From: Streptomyces sp. APSN-46.1 | GTDB taxonomy: Bacteria; Actinomycetota; Actinomycetes; Streptomycetales; Streptomycetaceae | Direction: 5' to 3' | Length of the DNA stretch: 64,000 nt | Assembly: GCF_022815725.1 (NCBI RefSeq) | Contig: NZ_JALGRF010000004.1 | Coordinates: 24,123 to 88,122 of the forward strand | Shown here: in pieces, positions 8,292-16,263 of the stretch | How the letters are laid out: each line of letters begins with the position of its first letter | Position numbering within the stretch: the first letter of the stretch is position 1 | Made by a program: the position numbers and the translations under genes | The notes under the pieces: generated by a model | Told to the model about the DNA's origin: nothing | The model's input: the letters and a program-made list of their open reading frames with translations, nothing else | Database searches by the model: none

Positions 8292-9470
8292 ATGCAGCTC
8301 GTATACGAAGAACACGAAGCACAGGTCGGCCACCGGGTGCCGGACGGGGCCCTGGGCCGGCTGTGCGCGGAGATCTTCGCGCCGCTGCCGCGCAGCGACC
8401 AGCGGCGCAAGGGCGAGCTGTACCTGCGCGGGCTGCTGTCGGCGGGCGGCCGCAAGTCGATGCGGAACATCGCCACCCACGTCGGCGACCGCGCGGCGGA
8501 ACAGAGCCTGCACCACTTCATCTCGGCCTCCACCTGGGACTGGAACCCGGTACGCGCCGCGCTCGCCCAGTACCTGGAGCGAACCCTGCGCCCCCGCGCC
8601 TGGGTGGTGCACCCCGTCGTCATACCCAAGGCGGGCCGGCACACGGTGGGGGTCGCCCGCCGGTTCGTGCCCCGCCTCGGCCAAGTGGTCAACAGCCAGG
8701 AGGCGTTCGGCGTCTGGGCCGCCAACGAGGAGACGAGCAGCCCGGTCACCTGGCGGCTCACGCTCTCCGAGGACTGGCGGGACGGCGACCGGCTCGGCCC
8801 CGCGCCGGTCCCGGACGACGCGCGGCTCGCCGCGACCCCGCTGGAGTGCGTGGCCGGCGCCGCGTCCGAGGTGCGGTCCTGGACGGGCGGCACGCCGCGC
8901 CCGGTCGTCGCGGACCTCCCGGACATCAGCCCGGCCGCCGTGGCCCGGAGCTTCGCGGCCGCCGGGATGCCCTACCTGGCGTCCGTCCACGGCTCCACCG
9001 CCGTGGTCCCGGCGGCCCCGGCCGTCCTCGGCCACGACGGCCGCGGCACCTCGGCCCATCAGCTCCTGCGGATGGTACGGACGCTGCGGCGCCCGGTGAC
9101 CTGGTGCGACCCGGCGAGCCCGGCGAGCCGTACGAGCCTGGTCGCCGGCGTCCGGGTACGCCTGCCCGGAGTCCACCGGCCGCTGTTGCTGCTGGGCGAG
9201 TGGACGGGCCCGAGCGGCTGGCCGCAGCGCTGCTGGCTCACCGACATGACCGAGGTGCCGTGGGGTGCGCTGCTGCGCCTGGCGAAGCTGACGCACCGCG
9301 TCGAGACCGACTTCTCCGAGGTCGCCACCCACGTGGGCGTCGTGGACTTCGAGGGCCGCTCGTTCGGTGGCTGGCACCGGCACACGACGCTCGCCTCGGC
9401 CGCGCACGTCCTGTCCGCCGAGTACCGCGACCGCGACCCGCACCCTCAGCCGATGGCCCGGCCGGCCTGA
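8292..9470 (+). CDS. IS701-type transposase-like protein, catalytically degenerate, 392 aa
   Basis: The protein follows the IS701 DDE transposase fold from end to end. HTVGVARRFVPRLGQVVNSQ, RLAKLTHRVETDFSEVATHVGVVDFEGRSFGGWHRH and LASAAHVLSAEY align with the usual conserved blocks. At the first catalytic aspartate, normally in a DDTGFPKKG-like motif, this protein reads HPVVIPKAG (residues 107-115), so that acid is missing. The second aspartate (VVAD, 208) and the glutamate (RVETDF, 338) remain. No terminal inverted repeats or target duplication flank the gene, its GC content matches its neighbours, and it has a good ribosome site (GGGGAGACGTGGAG). A domesticated DNA-binding or regulatory protein is likelier than an active element. 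The ATG at 8292 is preferred to 8247. Confidence 0.75.
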   Translation: MQLVYEEHEAQVGHRVPDGALGRLCAEIFAPLPRSDQRRKGELYLRGLLSAGGRKSMRNIATHVGDRAAEQSLHHFISASTWDWNPVRAALAQYLERTLRPRAWVVHPVVIPKAGRHTVGVARRFVPRLGQVVNSQEAFGVWAANEETSSPVTWRLTLSEDWRDGDRLGPAPVPDDARLAATPLECVAGAASEVRSWTGGTPRPVVADLPDISPAAVARSFAAAGMPYLASVHGSTAVVPAAPAVLGHDGRGTSAHQLLRMVRTLRRPVTWCDPASPASRTSLVAGVRVRLPGVHRPLLLLGEWTGPSGWPQRCWLTDMTEVPWGALLRLAKLTHRVETDFSEVATHVGVVDFEGRSFGGWHRHTTLASAAHVLSAEYRDRDPHPQPMARPA

Positions 9471-11400
9471 TCGTGGCGTCGCCCGAGCAGGGCGCGGCGG
9501 GTGCGCTGCATCTGGAGGGCCAGCTGCACCTCCAGTGCCTGCGCGGGCTCCAGCCACTCCGGCCCCAGCAGTTCGCTGATGCGCTCCAGCCGCCGCGAGA
9601 CGGTGTTGGGGTGGACGTGCAGGCTCTCGGCGGCACGCGTCGGGCTGCCGGCCGAGGCGAAGTACGCCTCCAGGGTGCGGGCGAGCTCGGTGCGCTGCTG
9701 GGCGTCGTATTCCAGTACGGGCCCGATGGTGCTGTTGATGAACTGGCCCGTGTTGGGGCTCTCGGAGAGCAGCAGCCCGAGGAAGCCCAGCTCGCGCGGG
9801 GAGGCCGTGCCGCCCGTACCCCCCAGCGCCGTCAGCGCGTCGAGGCAGCAGCGGGCCTCCTGGTACGTGCCGCTGATGGCCGTCAGGTCCTTGACCGGGC
9901 CGGCCGTGCCCACCGTCACCGGGTGGCCCAGCGCCGTGGACAGCTCGTCGGAGACGGCGCGCGCCGCCGTTCCCGCGTCGGTGCCGGGCAGCATCAGGAC
10001 GACGCAGCCGCCCTCGACGCCCTTGAGGCCGGACAGCTGGTGGGTGTACGAGGACGCCCAGATGACGGCCCGGCCCAGGGAGCCGCCCTCGGGGCGGGCG
10101 ACGACGACCACGTACGGGCCGTTCAGGTCCACCCCGAGGCGCCGGGCGCGTTCGGCGAGCTTGGCCGCCGACCCGTTGCCCTTGAGGAGGTCGTTGAAGA
10201 GCTCGTCGCGCACCTGACCCTCGGCGGCGGCCGCGCTGCGCCGCATCAGCAGCACCAGGGCGGTGACCTGGGCCACCAGCGCCAGGAGCTGGTTGCGGTG
10301 CGCGGTGTCGGCCTCCGCCGCCGCGCCGCGCGCGTCCGGGGCCAGCAGGAGCGTGCCGAGCATCTCCTGGCCGGCGACGGCCGGGGCGATCCAGATGCCG
10401 CCCGCCGAGCGGACCGGGCGGCGTTCGGTGTGGGCGTCCAGTGAGGTCGCGCGGATCTCGCTCTCGTCGAGCTCGGGGAACTCCCCGGCGGCGTCCAGGT
10501 CCCGGCCGCGTGGTCGCGTATCAGCACGGAGCCGCCCAGCAGGGTGGCGGCCTCGGTGGCCAGGGCGGGCAGGCCGCCGCCTTCGAGCACCACGTCGATC
10601 AGCTTGCCGTGGACCCTGCGCAGGTGGTGCTCGGCGGCGGAGGAGCTCATGGCGCGGGAGGTGTTGAGCTCCAGGCCCGCGACCTCGTTGCGGACCTGGT
10701 CCAGCAGCCGGGTCTTCTCGATGGCCACGGCGGCGAGGTCGGCGAGCGAGCTCATCAGCGAGAGCTCGTCCGGGTCGAAGTGCCGGATGCCGCGGCCGGC
10801 GACGTACAGGTTGCCGAGCGCGCTGTCCTCGTGGCACAGCGGAACCGCCATCAGCGCGTGCAGGCCCTCGGCGCGCACCACGTCGTCGATGACATCGGAG
10901 TGGACGAACGATTCGTCGCGGAGGTAGTCGGCCGTCCAGAACGGCGCGGAGCGCTGGTGGGCCTGCCTGCCGATGCCGCCGGCCATCGGGACGGCGAAGC
11001 CCACGGTGATCGCCGAGGTGTGGCCGTCGGCGGCGCGGACGTACGAGACGCCCTCGTCGGGCGCGTGGAACGTCACCCAGGACATGTCGAGCCCCAGCAG
11101 CAGCCGGGCCCGCCGGGTGATGACTTTGAGCAGCGCGTCGAGGTTGTACGGAAGGGTGAGGTCCCGTGCCGTGTCGACCAGGGCGCTCAGCCCCGCCTCG
11201 CGCTGCTGGCGCCGGGCGAACAGGCTGCGGATGCTCAGCGAGAGGTCCTTCGCCCTGGTCAGCTGATCGAGTTCCGCCGCGTCCGCCCCGGCGTCACGGG
11301 CGGAGCGGACCAGCCGCTCGAACTCCTCCGTGTGCGCCTCCCGAGCCAGCAGCTCCAGCATCCCGGACACTTCCGCGTATGGCTGTCGGCGTTCCGGCAT
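9446..11400 (-). pseudogene. GAF / PucR-type HTH regulator interrupted by a one-base frameshift
   Basis: Two overlapping reading frames together encode one regulator of about 650 residues. The 5-prime part carries a GAF domain (VTRRARLLLGLDMSWVTF, then LHALMAVPLC, IEKTRLLDQV). The 3-prime part carries a second sensory region and the PucR/CdaR C-terminal helix-turn-helix (SPTRAAESLHVHPNTVSRRLERISELLG). Near 10501-10503 the first frame runs LIRDHAAGTWTPPG while the other frame reads DLDAAGEFPELDE. One extra G in the GGG run would join them as HAAGDLDAAGEF. So either a G is missing from the read or the gene is genuinely broken. The ATG at 11400 has GAGGGGGG about 9 bases upstream. The 3-prime end overlaps the convergent transposase-like gene by 25 bases. 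The gene is divergent from the methyltransferase. Confidence 0.75.
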
Positions 11401-11608
11401 CACATTCGCCCCCCTCAAGGCCCCTCAAGGTCAACATTCTGCAAAAGGAAGAGTGCCAGGTCAGATGGGGCGGAGTGTGTCTGGGGCACCACCAGGTGTG
11501 AACGACTCTGTTGCCGGGCCACCTTCTGGCGGACCGCCTCCGGACGATAAACCTGTGGAGCAGTGCCGTGACCAGGCGCTCTTCCGAAAGTTCTTTACAA
11601 GGGGTCCG

Positions 11609-12337
11609 ATGACGCAGGTCCAGAGTTTCGAGCGCTCGATCCACCGCAGCCGTATGTCGCTGACCCGGCCCGACAGGCCGAAGCTCTTCACGATGTGCGG
11701 ACGTGAGTGGGATCTGCTGGATGAGGTGTTCGCGCCCGTGTTCTCCCCGTCCACCGGTATCGCGCTGGAATTCCTCGGCTTGAACGAGCCGGCCGCCGCC
11801 GCGCCCGCCGGGGGCTCCTTCCTGGAAATCGGCTGCGGTTCCGGAGTGACGGCGGTCATGGCCGCACTGGCCGGATTCCATCGGGTCGTCGGCTCCGACA
11901 TCAGCCCGCGGGCGGTGGAGAACACGGCCGTCAACGCCGAGCGCCACGGGGTGAACGACCGGCTCAGCGCCGTCCACAGCGACCTGTTCTCCGGCCTGGC
12001 CGAGAACGAGCGGTTCGACACCGTCTTCTGGAGCTCCAACTACGTGATGGCGCCGGAGAGCTACGAGTACAAGTCGGTCCACGAGCGCGCGTACGTGGAC
12101 ACCGGCTACCGCGCCCACCGCCGCTACCTGGAGCAGGCGCCGCGCTGGCTCACCCCGACCGGGTCGGCGCTGCTGCACTTCAGCGACCGGGGCGACCTGC
12201 CCGCGCTCCACCGGATCGCCGAGGAGACCGGGCGGGAGCTGCGGACGCTGCGCGCCCAGCGGGTGCGCGAGGGCGAGTACGGCCAGGACATGGTCGAGCA
12301 CATGCTGATCGAGATCCGGCCTGCCGGCGGACGGTGA
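11609..12337 (+). CDS. SAM-dependent methyltransferase, 242 aa
   Basis: Class I Rossmann methyltransferase. The SAM-binding glycine loop FLEIGCGSGVTA is near residue 72, motif II VVGSDISPRAVENTAVNAERHGV follows, and then FDTVFWSSNYVM takes the place of motif IV. The arrangement resembles PrmC/HemK-like enzymes, but the NPPY catalytic motif is replaced by SSNYV, so protein glutamine methylation is unlikely and a small-molecule substrate is possible. ATG at 11609 with AAGGGG 5 bases upstream. It sits between the frameshifted regulator (divergent) and the transaldolase-like gene (convergent, 22 bases). In the cluster context it could O- or N-methylate the aminophenolic product, which is inference. 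Confidence 0.8.
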   Translation: MTQVQSFERSIHRSRMSLTRPDRPKLFTMCGREWDLLDEVFAPVFSPSTGIALEFLGLNEPAAAAPAGGSFLEIGCGSGVTAVMAALAGFHRVVGSDISPRAVENTAVNAERHGVNDRLSAVHSDLFSGLAENERFDTVFWSSNYVMAPESYEYKSVHERAYVDTGYRAHRRYLEQAPRWLTPTGSALLHFSDRGDLPALHRIAEETGRELRTLRAQRVREGEYGQDMVEHMLIEIRPAGGR

Positions 12338-12359
12338 CCCGGCCGCCGCACGGCGAAGG

Positions 12360-13316
12360 TCAGGGCCTGAGCGTCCAGGAGCGCCGGAGGCGGTCGAGTT
12401 CCGCCGCCTCCAGTTCCCGCGCCACGTCCGCCATGCGGATCCCGAGCCCGTCGAGCGCGTCCAGCGCCCGGCGGGCTTCCGCATGCGCGTTCAGCAGCGT
12501 GTCCCCGCGCAGCTGCTCCGCCGCGGCGGCCGCCTCCAGTACGCCCCTGGTCACGGCCTGCGCCGTGTTCCACCCGACGAGCGAGCTGACGTGCCGGGGC
12601 CGCACCTCGGTCCACAGCAGTCCCGGCGGCGCCGCACCGGCCACCCGGAGCACCCGCCACCACTCACCGCCGAGCCGCTGCTCCCGCACCCGGTACAGCT
12701 GACGGGCCACCGCCACGGCGGCCGTGTCCCGGGCCCCGGCGGCCGTCACCCCGGGGTTCGCCGAACCGGGGTTCGCCGGCGCCGCGAGCCGGGAGTTGAC
12801 CTCCGCGTCGAGCACGCCGACCGGCACCGAGGTCACGACCGCGATCCGCCGTAGCCACAGCCCCCTGGACAGGGCCCGCTCCATTCCGGCGAGATAGGCG
12901 CCGAGGACCTCCTCGTACCGCTCGGCCGAGAAGATCAGGTCCGCGTGCACGCTGATGCCCAGGGAAAGGCACTCCTCCAGCGCGGCGAGTCCGGCGCCGG
13001 TCGCCGGAATGCGGATGAGCAGATTGGGCCGCCCCACGTCGCCGTGAACGGATCGGGCCGCGGACACCATGGATTCCGCATCGTGCCCGAGCCAGGGATC
13101 CACCGGCACGGAAACCCGCCCCTGCCGTCCTCCGCTTTCCACGAAGGCATTCCCCAGTGCATCGCAGGCCCGGCGGACGGTTTCCAGGGCGAGAACCGGC
13201 GCCACCGCGCCGTGAAAACCCGGAATGAATTCCTCCCCGTCGGCCACGGTCATCCAGGGCGAAACCCCTTCGGCAGCAAGCCGCTTCAGCAGCCCGATGG
13301 CCGGTTGTCTCAGCAT
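12360..13316 (-). CDS. transaldolase-like protein lacking the Schiff-base lysine, 318 aa
   Basis: The overall pattern is that of TalAB-type transaldolases: GLLKRLAAEGVSPWM at the start, GRVSVPVDPWLGHD, GRPNLLIRIPATGAGLAALEECLSLG, ADLIFSAERYEEVLGAY, and a final helix rich in leucine. In active enzymes the fifth of these blocks reads LIKIPAT, with the lysine forming the Schiff base, and here it is arginine (LIRIPAT, residue 102). The glutamate of VSxEVDP is also replaced, by proline (residue 71). Aldol chemistry by the usual mechanism is therefore unlikely. ATG at 13316 is chosen because it matches the family start and because a TTGACA-like element lies upstream at 13369-13374; a GTG at 13361 is the alternative. 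Divergent from the DAHP synthase operon. Confidence 0.75.
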   Translation of the reverse strand: MLRQPAIGLLKRLAAEGVSPWMTVADGEEFIPGFHGAVAPVLALETVRRACDALGNAFVESGGRQGRVSVPVDPWLGHDAESMVSAARSVHGDVGRPNLLIRIPATGAGLAALEECLSLGISVHADLIFSAERYEEVLGAYLAGMERALSRGLWLRRIAVVTSVPVGVLDAEVNSRLAAPANPGSANPGVTAAGARDTAAVAVARQLYRVREQRLGGEWWRVLRVAGAAPPGLLWTEVRPRHVSSLVGWNTAQAVTRGVLEAAAAAEQLRGDTLLNAHAEARRALDALDGLGIRMADVARELEAAELDRLRRSWTLRP

Positions 13317-13337
13317 GCGGCGAGCGTAGGAGGACGC

Positions 13338-13424
13338 TTCAGGCCTGAACAGAATGCGCACAACTTGTTGTCAAGTCGGCCCATTTCATGCGTCCGCACC
13401 GCGATGCAACGGCCTGTTCAGGCC
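13338..13424. promoter_or_regulatory. palindromes in the divergent transaldolase-like / DAHP synthase promoter region
   Basis: Between the two divergent genes lie TTCAGGCCTGAA (13338-13349, perfect 12-bp palindrome) and GGCCTG-TT-CAGGCC (13411-13424). Both contain the element TTCAGGCC. An ACTTG-TTGT-CAAGT inverted repeat (13363-13376) lies between them, and it includes TTGACA on the minus strand. These look like operator and promoter elements for one or both genes. The binding protein is unknown. Confidence 0.4.
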
Positions 13425-13453
13425 ACTCCACGGCCAGTCCACGGCCACTCCAC
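13421..13453 (+). promoter_or_regulatory. three 11-bp direct repeats, candidate SARP binding site
   Basis: Three consecutive 11-base units GGCCACTCCAC, GGCCAGTCCAC and GGCCACTCCAC are present, differing at one base, with an imperfect partial unit just before them. Direct repeats with an 11-bp period are the known recognition pattern of SARP activators such as DnrI and ActII-ORF4. The array is 122 bases upstream of the DAHP synthase start. The cluster encodes a SARP at 5316-7184, which is the natural candidate to bind here. The match is by spacing and position, not by a known consensus. Confidence 0.5.
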
Positions 13454-13574
13454 CGGGACTTGACCAAGTGCCCACCACATGACGAAGTGGACCGCCGCCG
13501 GTGGTTCGCCCCACGGGCAGCTTCACAGACTCCTCGTGCATCTACGTCGGCAGGTTCGCACCGGGAGGTACCAC

Positions 13575-14741
13575 GTGCAAGAGATCGCACACTGGAGAGC
13601 TCTAGCCGCGGGCCAACAGCCGGACTGGCCCGATCGGGCCGTACTGGAGGAGGTGCGCGGCACGCTCTCGGCCGCACCCGCCCTCGTCCGCGGCGAGGAC
13701 GTACGCGCCCTGCGCGCGCTCCTCGCCCGGGCCGCCGCCGGTGAGATCCAGATCATCCAGAGCGGGGACTGCGCCGAGGACCCGGCCGAATCCACCCGGG
13801 GCCACGTGGCGCGCAAGGCCGCGCTCCTGGACTCGCTCGCGGCCGTCATGAAGTCCCGTTCGTTCAAGCCCGTCCTGCGCGTGGGCCGGCTCGCCGGCCA
13901 GTTCGGCAAGCCGCGCTCCAGCTCGACCGAGGTCGTCAACGGCGTCGAGCTCCCCTCGTACCGCGGCCACATGGTCAACAGCCCCGAGCCCGACCCCGTA
14001 CTGCGCCGCCCCGACCCCAACCGGCTGTACGAGGGCTACCTCGCCGCCCGTGACGTGATGGAGCTGCTGGGCTGGCACGGCGACTCCCGCCGCAGCGCCG
14101 CCGAGGCCCCGGTGTGGACGAGCCACGAGGCCCTGCTCCTCGACTACGAGGGCCCGATGCTGCGCACCGAGCCCGACGGCAGCACCCTGCTGACGTCCAC
14201 GCACTGGCCTTGGATCGGCGAGCGCACCCGTGAGCTCGAAGGAGCCCACGTCGCGTTCTTCGCCGAGCTGGCCAACCCGGTCGCCACGAAGGTCGGTCCG
14301 AAGACCACCCCGGAGCGGCTGCTGGCCCTGTGCGAGCGGCTCGACCCGAAGCGGGAGCCGGGCCGGCTGACGCTCATCTCCCGCATGGGCGCCGGCACCG
14401 CCGCCGAGCGGCTGCCGGAACTGGCCCGCGCGGTGAGCGACGCGGGACACCCCGTCGTCTGGATGTGCGACCCGATGCACGGCAACACCGTGAGCGCGGG
14501 CGGCTACAAGACCCGGTTCACCGAAACCGTCATCCGCGAGGTCGAGGAATTCCAGGCCGCCGTCAACGACAACGGCGCAGTCGCGGCCGGTCTGCACCTG
14601 GAGACCACCCCCGACCCCGTCCACGAATGCGTCGCCAACGGGTCCCGGGTCGGCGAACTGGGCGAGAAGTACACCAGTTTCTGCGACCCCCGGCTCAACC
14701 CCGAGCAGGCGATCGAAGTCGCCTCCGCCTGGCGCGGCTGA
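13575..14741 (+). CDS. class II (plant-type) DAHP synthase, 388 aa
   Basis: Condenses phosphoenolpyruvate and erythrose 4-phosphate, the first shikimate-pathway step. Class II motifs are clear: IIQSGDCAED near residue 60, KPVLRVGRLAGQFGKPRSS, LPSYRGHMVNS, and GHPVVWMCDPMHGNT near the C-terminus. It is shorter than housekeeping class II enzymes (about 450 aa) and similar in length to PhzC-type proteins of secondary clusters, which usually lack feedback-regulatory N-terminal extensions. GTG at 13575 is chosen because GGGAGGT lies 5 bases upstream, and the 32 upstream in-frame codons are not protein-like. It heads the eight-gene operon and is separated by 60 bases of repeated GAGAAGGCC-type sequence from the dehydrogenase gene. 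Confidence 0.92.
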   Translation: MQEIAHWRALAAGQQPDWPDRAVLEEVRGTLSAAPALVRGEDVRALRALLARAAAGEIQIIQSGDCAEDPAESTRGHVARKAALLDSLAAVMKSRSFKPVLRVGRLAGQFGKPRSSSTEVVNGVELPSYRGHMVNSPEPDPVLRRPDPNRLYEGYLAARDVMELLGWHGDSRRSAAEAPVWTSHEALLLDYEGPMLRTEPDGSTLLTSTHWPWIGERTRELEGAHVAFFAELANPVATKVGPKTTPERLLALCERLDPKREPGRLTLISRMGAGTAAERLPELARAVSDAGHPVVWMCDPMHGNTVSAGGYKTRFTETVIREVEEFQAAVNDNGAVAAGLHLETTPDPVHECVANGSRVGELGEKYTSFCDPRLNPEQAIEVASAWRG

Positions 14742-14801
14742 GAAGGCCGAGAAGCCCAGAAGCCGAGAAGGCCGAACAGGCCGAGAAGGAGTCCACCCAT
14801 C

Positions 14802-15572
14802 ATGCAAGGAAAGACCGCTCTGGTCACCGGCGCCGCCGGTGGCATCGGAGAGGCCGTCGTGCGCGCGCTGGCATCCCGGGGGGTCCGGGTCGCAGCGGTC
14901 GACCTGAACGCCGAACGGCTGCGCGCGTCCGCCAAGGCCGCCGTCGAGGACGGGCTGCACGTCACGGCCTTCCCCGCCGACGTCACCCGCAGCTCCGAGG
15001 TCGACGAGGTGGTGGCCGAGATCGAATCGGAACTCGGCCCGATCGACTACCTCGTCAACGCGGCCGGCGTACTGCGCATGGGTCAGGCCCGCACCCTCAG
15101 CGACGAGGAATGGGCCGTCACCTTCGCCGTCAACACCACCGGCGTCTTCTTCATGTCGCGCGCCGTGGTCAACCGCATGGTGGCGCGCGGGAGCGGCGCG
15201 CTCGTGACCGTCGCCTCCAACGCCGCCGGCACGGCCCGCGCCGACATGTCCGCGTACGCCGCCTCCAAGGCCGCCGCGACCATGTTCACCAAGTGCCTCG
15301 GACTGGAGATCGCCAAGTACGGCATCCGCGCCAACCTGGTGGCGCCGGGCTCCACCGACACCCCGATGCTGACCTCCATGTGGGCGGACGAGTCCCACGC
15401 CCTGGTCTCCATCGACGGCAACCCCGAAACCTTCCGGGTGGGAATCCCGCTGGGCAAGCTGGCCCAGCCGCAGGACGTCGCCGACGCCGTCGTCTTCCTG
15501 CTCTCCGACGCGGCCTCGCACATCACGATGCACGACCTCACAGTGGACGGCGGTGCGGCGCTCGGTGTCTGA
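14802..15572 (+). CDS. EntA/DhbA-like short-chain dehydrogenase, 256 aa
   Basis: Classical SDR with the cofactor loop [10 protein letters not shown] (residues 9-18), an aspartate after the second strand (VAAVDLN, favouring NAD), NAAG, the catalytic Tyr-x-x-x-Lys in SAYAASKAA, and a C-terminus [24 protein letters not shown]...[13 protein letters not shown]. That C-terminus is diagnostic of 2,3-dihydro-2,3-dihydroxybenzoate dehydrogenases. Next to PhzE and PhzD its likely substrate is DHHA, which it would oxidise to 3-hydroxyanthranilate, as known for benzoxazole and dibenzodiazepinone pathways. With isochorismate as starter it would make 2,3-dihydroxybenzoate, but no isochorismate synthase is present. 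ATG at 14802 with AAGGAG upstream. Its stop lies inside the start region of the next gene. Confidence 0.88.
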   Translation: MQGKTALVTGAAGGIGEAVVRALASRGVRVAAVDLNAERLRASAKAAVEDGLHVTAFPADVTRSSEVDEVVAEIESELGPIDYLVNAAGVLRMGQARTLSDEEWAVTFAVNTTGVFFMSRAVVNRMVARGSGALVTVASNAAGTARADMSAYAASKAAATMFTKCLGLEIAKYGIRANLVAPGSTDTPMLTSMWADESHALVSIDGNPETFRVGIPLGKLAQPQDVADAVVFLLSDAASHITMHDLTVDGGAALGV

Positions 15573-16263
15573 CTCCGAAACAGCTCCCAGGTACATTCCC
15601 GCGATCGACGCGTATCCCATGCCGGCCGACGGCGACCTGCCCCAAGGGCCGGCGCGCTGGACGATCGACCCGGACCGCGCGGTCCTGCTCCTGCACGACA
15701 TGCAGAAGTTCTTCCTCGCCCCCTTCCCGGCGGGCGAGCAGCCCGTCACCGACCTGGTGGCCAACAGCGCGCTGCTGCGCGACCGCTGCGCCGCGCTCGG
15801 CATGCCCGTCGCGTACACGGCGCAGCCCGGCGGTATGACCCCGCGGCAGCGGGGCCTGCTCAAGGACTTCTGGGGCCCCGGCATGCGGCCGAGCCCCGAG
15901 CACCGCCAGGTCGTGGAACCGGTGGCACCCGCCGAAGACGACTGGGTGTTCACCAAGTGGCGCTACAGCGCCTTCCACCACACCGACCTGCTGGAGCGCA
16001 TGCGCGCCGCCGGCCGCGACCAGCTCGTCATCGTCGGCGTGTACGCGCACGTCGGCGTGCTGATGACCGCCGTGGACGCCTTCAGCCACGACATCCAGCC
16101 CTTCCTCGTCGGCGACGCCGTCGCCGACTTCACCTGGGCCGACCACCGCATGGCCCTGGAGTACGCGGCGGCCCGCTGCGCCACCCTCACCTCCACCAAG
16201 GCGCTGCTCGGCGCCCTCCCGGAACCCGGGACGGCCGCCGACGGCTCGAAGGAGCGGTCATGA
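15553..16263 (+). CDS. phzD: PhzD-type isochorismatase, 236 aa
   Basis: Closely follows Pseudomonas Phz[17 protein letters not shown] carries the catalytic aspartate, [23 protein letters not shown] is present, [26 protein letters not shown] carries the catalytic lysine, and GVYAHVGVL has the family's glycine where cysteine-type relatives have a nucleophile. It hydrolyses the enolpyruvyl ether of ADIC to give DHHA plus pyruvate. The GTG at 15553 is used since GGACGG precedes it; a GTG at 15565 is possible. Either start overlaps the dehydrogenase gene, and the stop overlaps the phzE start (ATGA), so translation of all three is coupled. There is no aryl carrier domain, in contrast to EntB. Confidence 0.9.
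   Translation: MRRSVSDSETAPRYIPAIDAYPMPADGDLPQGPARWTIDPDRAVLLLHDMQKFFLAPFPAGEQPVTDLVANSALLRDRCAALGMPVAYTAQPGGMTPRQRGLLKDFWGPGMRPSPEHRQVVEPVAPAEDDWVFTKWRYSAFHHTDLLERMRAAGRDQLVIVGVYAHVGVLMTAVDAFSHDIQPFLVGDAVADFTWADHRMALEYAAARCATLTSTKALLGALPEPGTAADGSKERS

Noticed and set aside
8292..9470. Active insertion sequence
   Set aside because: No terminal inverted repeats, no target duplication, and the first catalytic Asp is absent.
5316..9557. Very long minus-strand frame of 1413 residues reaching across the SARP, GtrA-like and transposase-like genes
   Set aside because: Only the part from 7184 downward has SARP domains. The upstream part is out-of-frame shadow of the GtrA-like and transposase-like genes.
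14802..16263. 2,3-Dihydroxybenzoate (catechol siderophore) pathway
   Set aside because: EntA- and EntB-like enzymes are present, but PhzD has no aryl-carrier domain and PhzE makes an amino product. No isochorismate synthase, EntE or NRPS is present.
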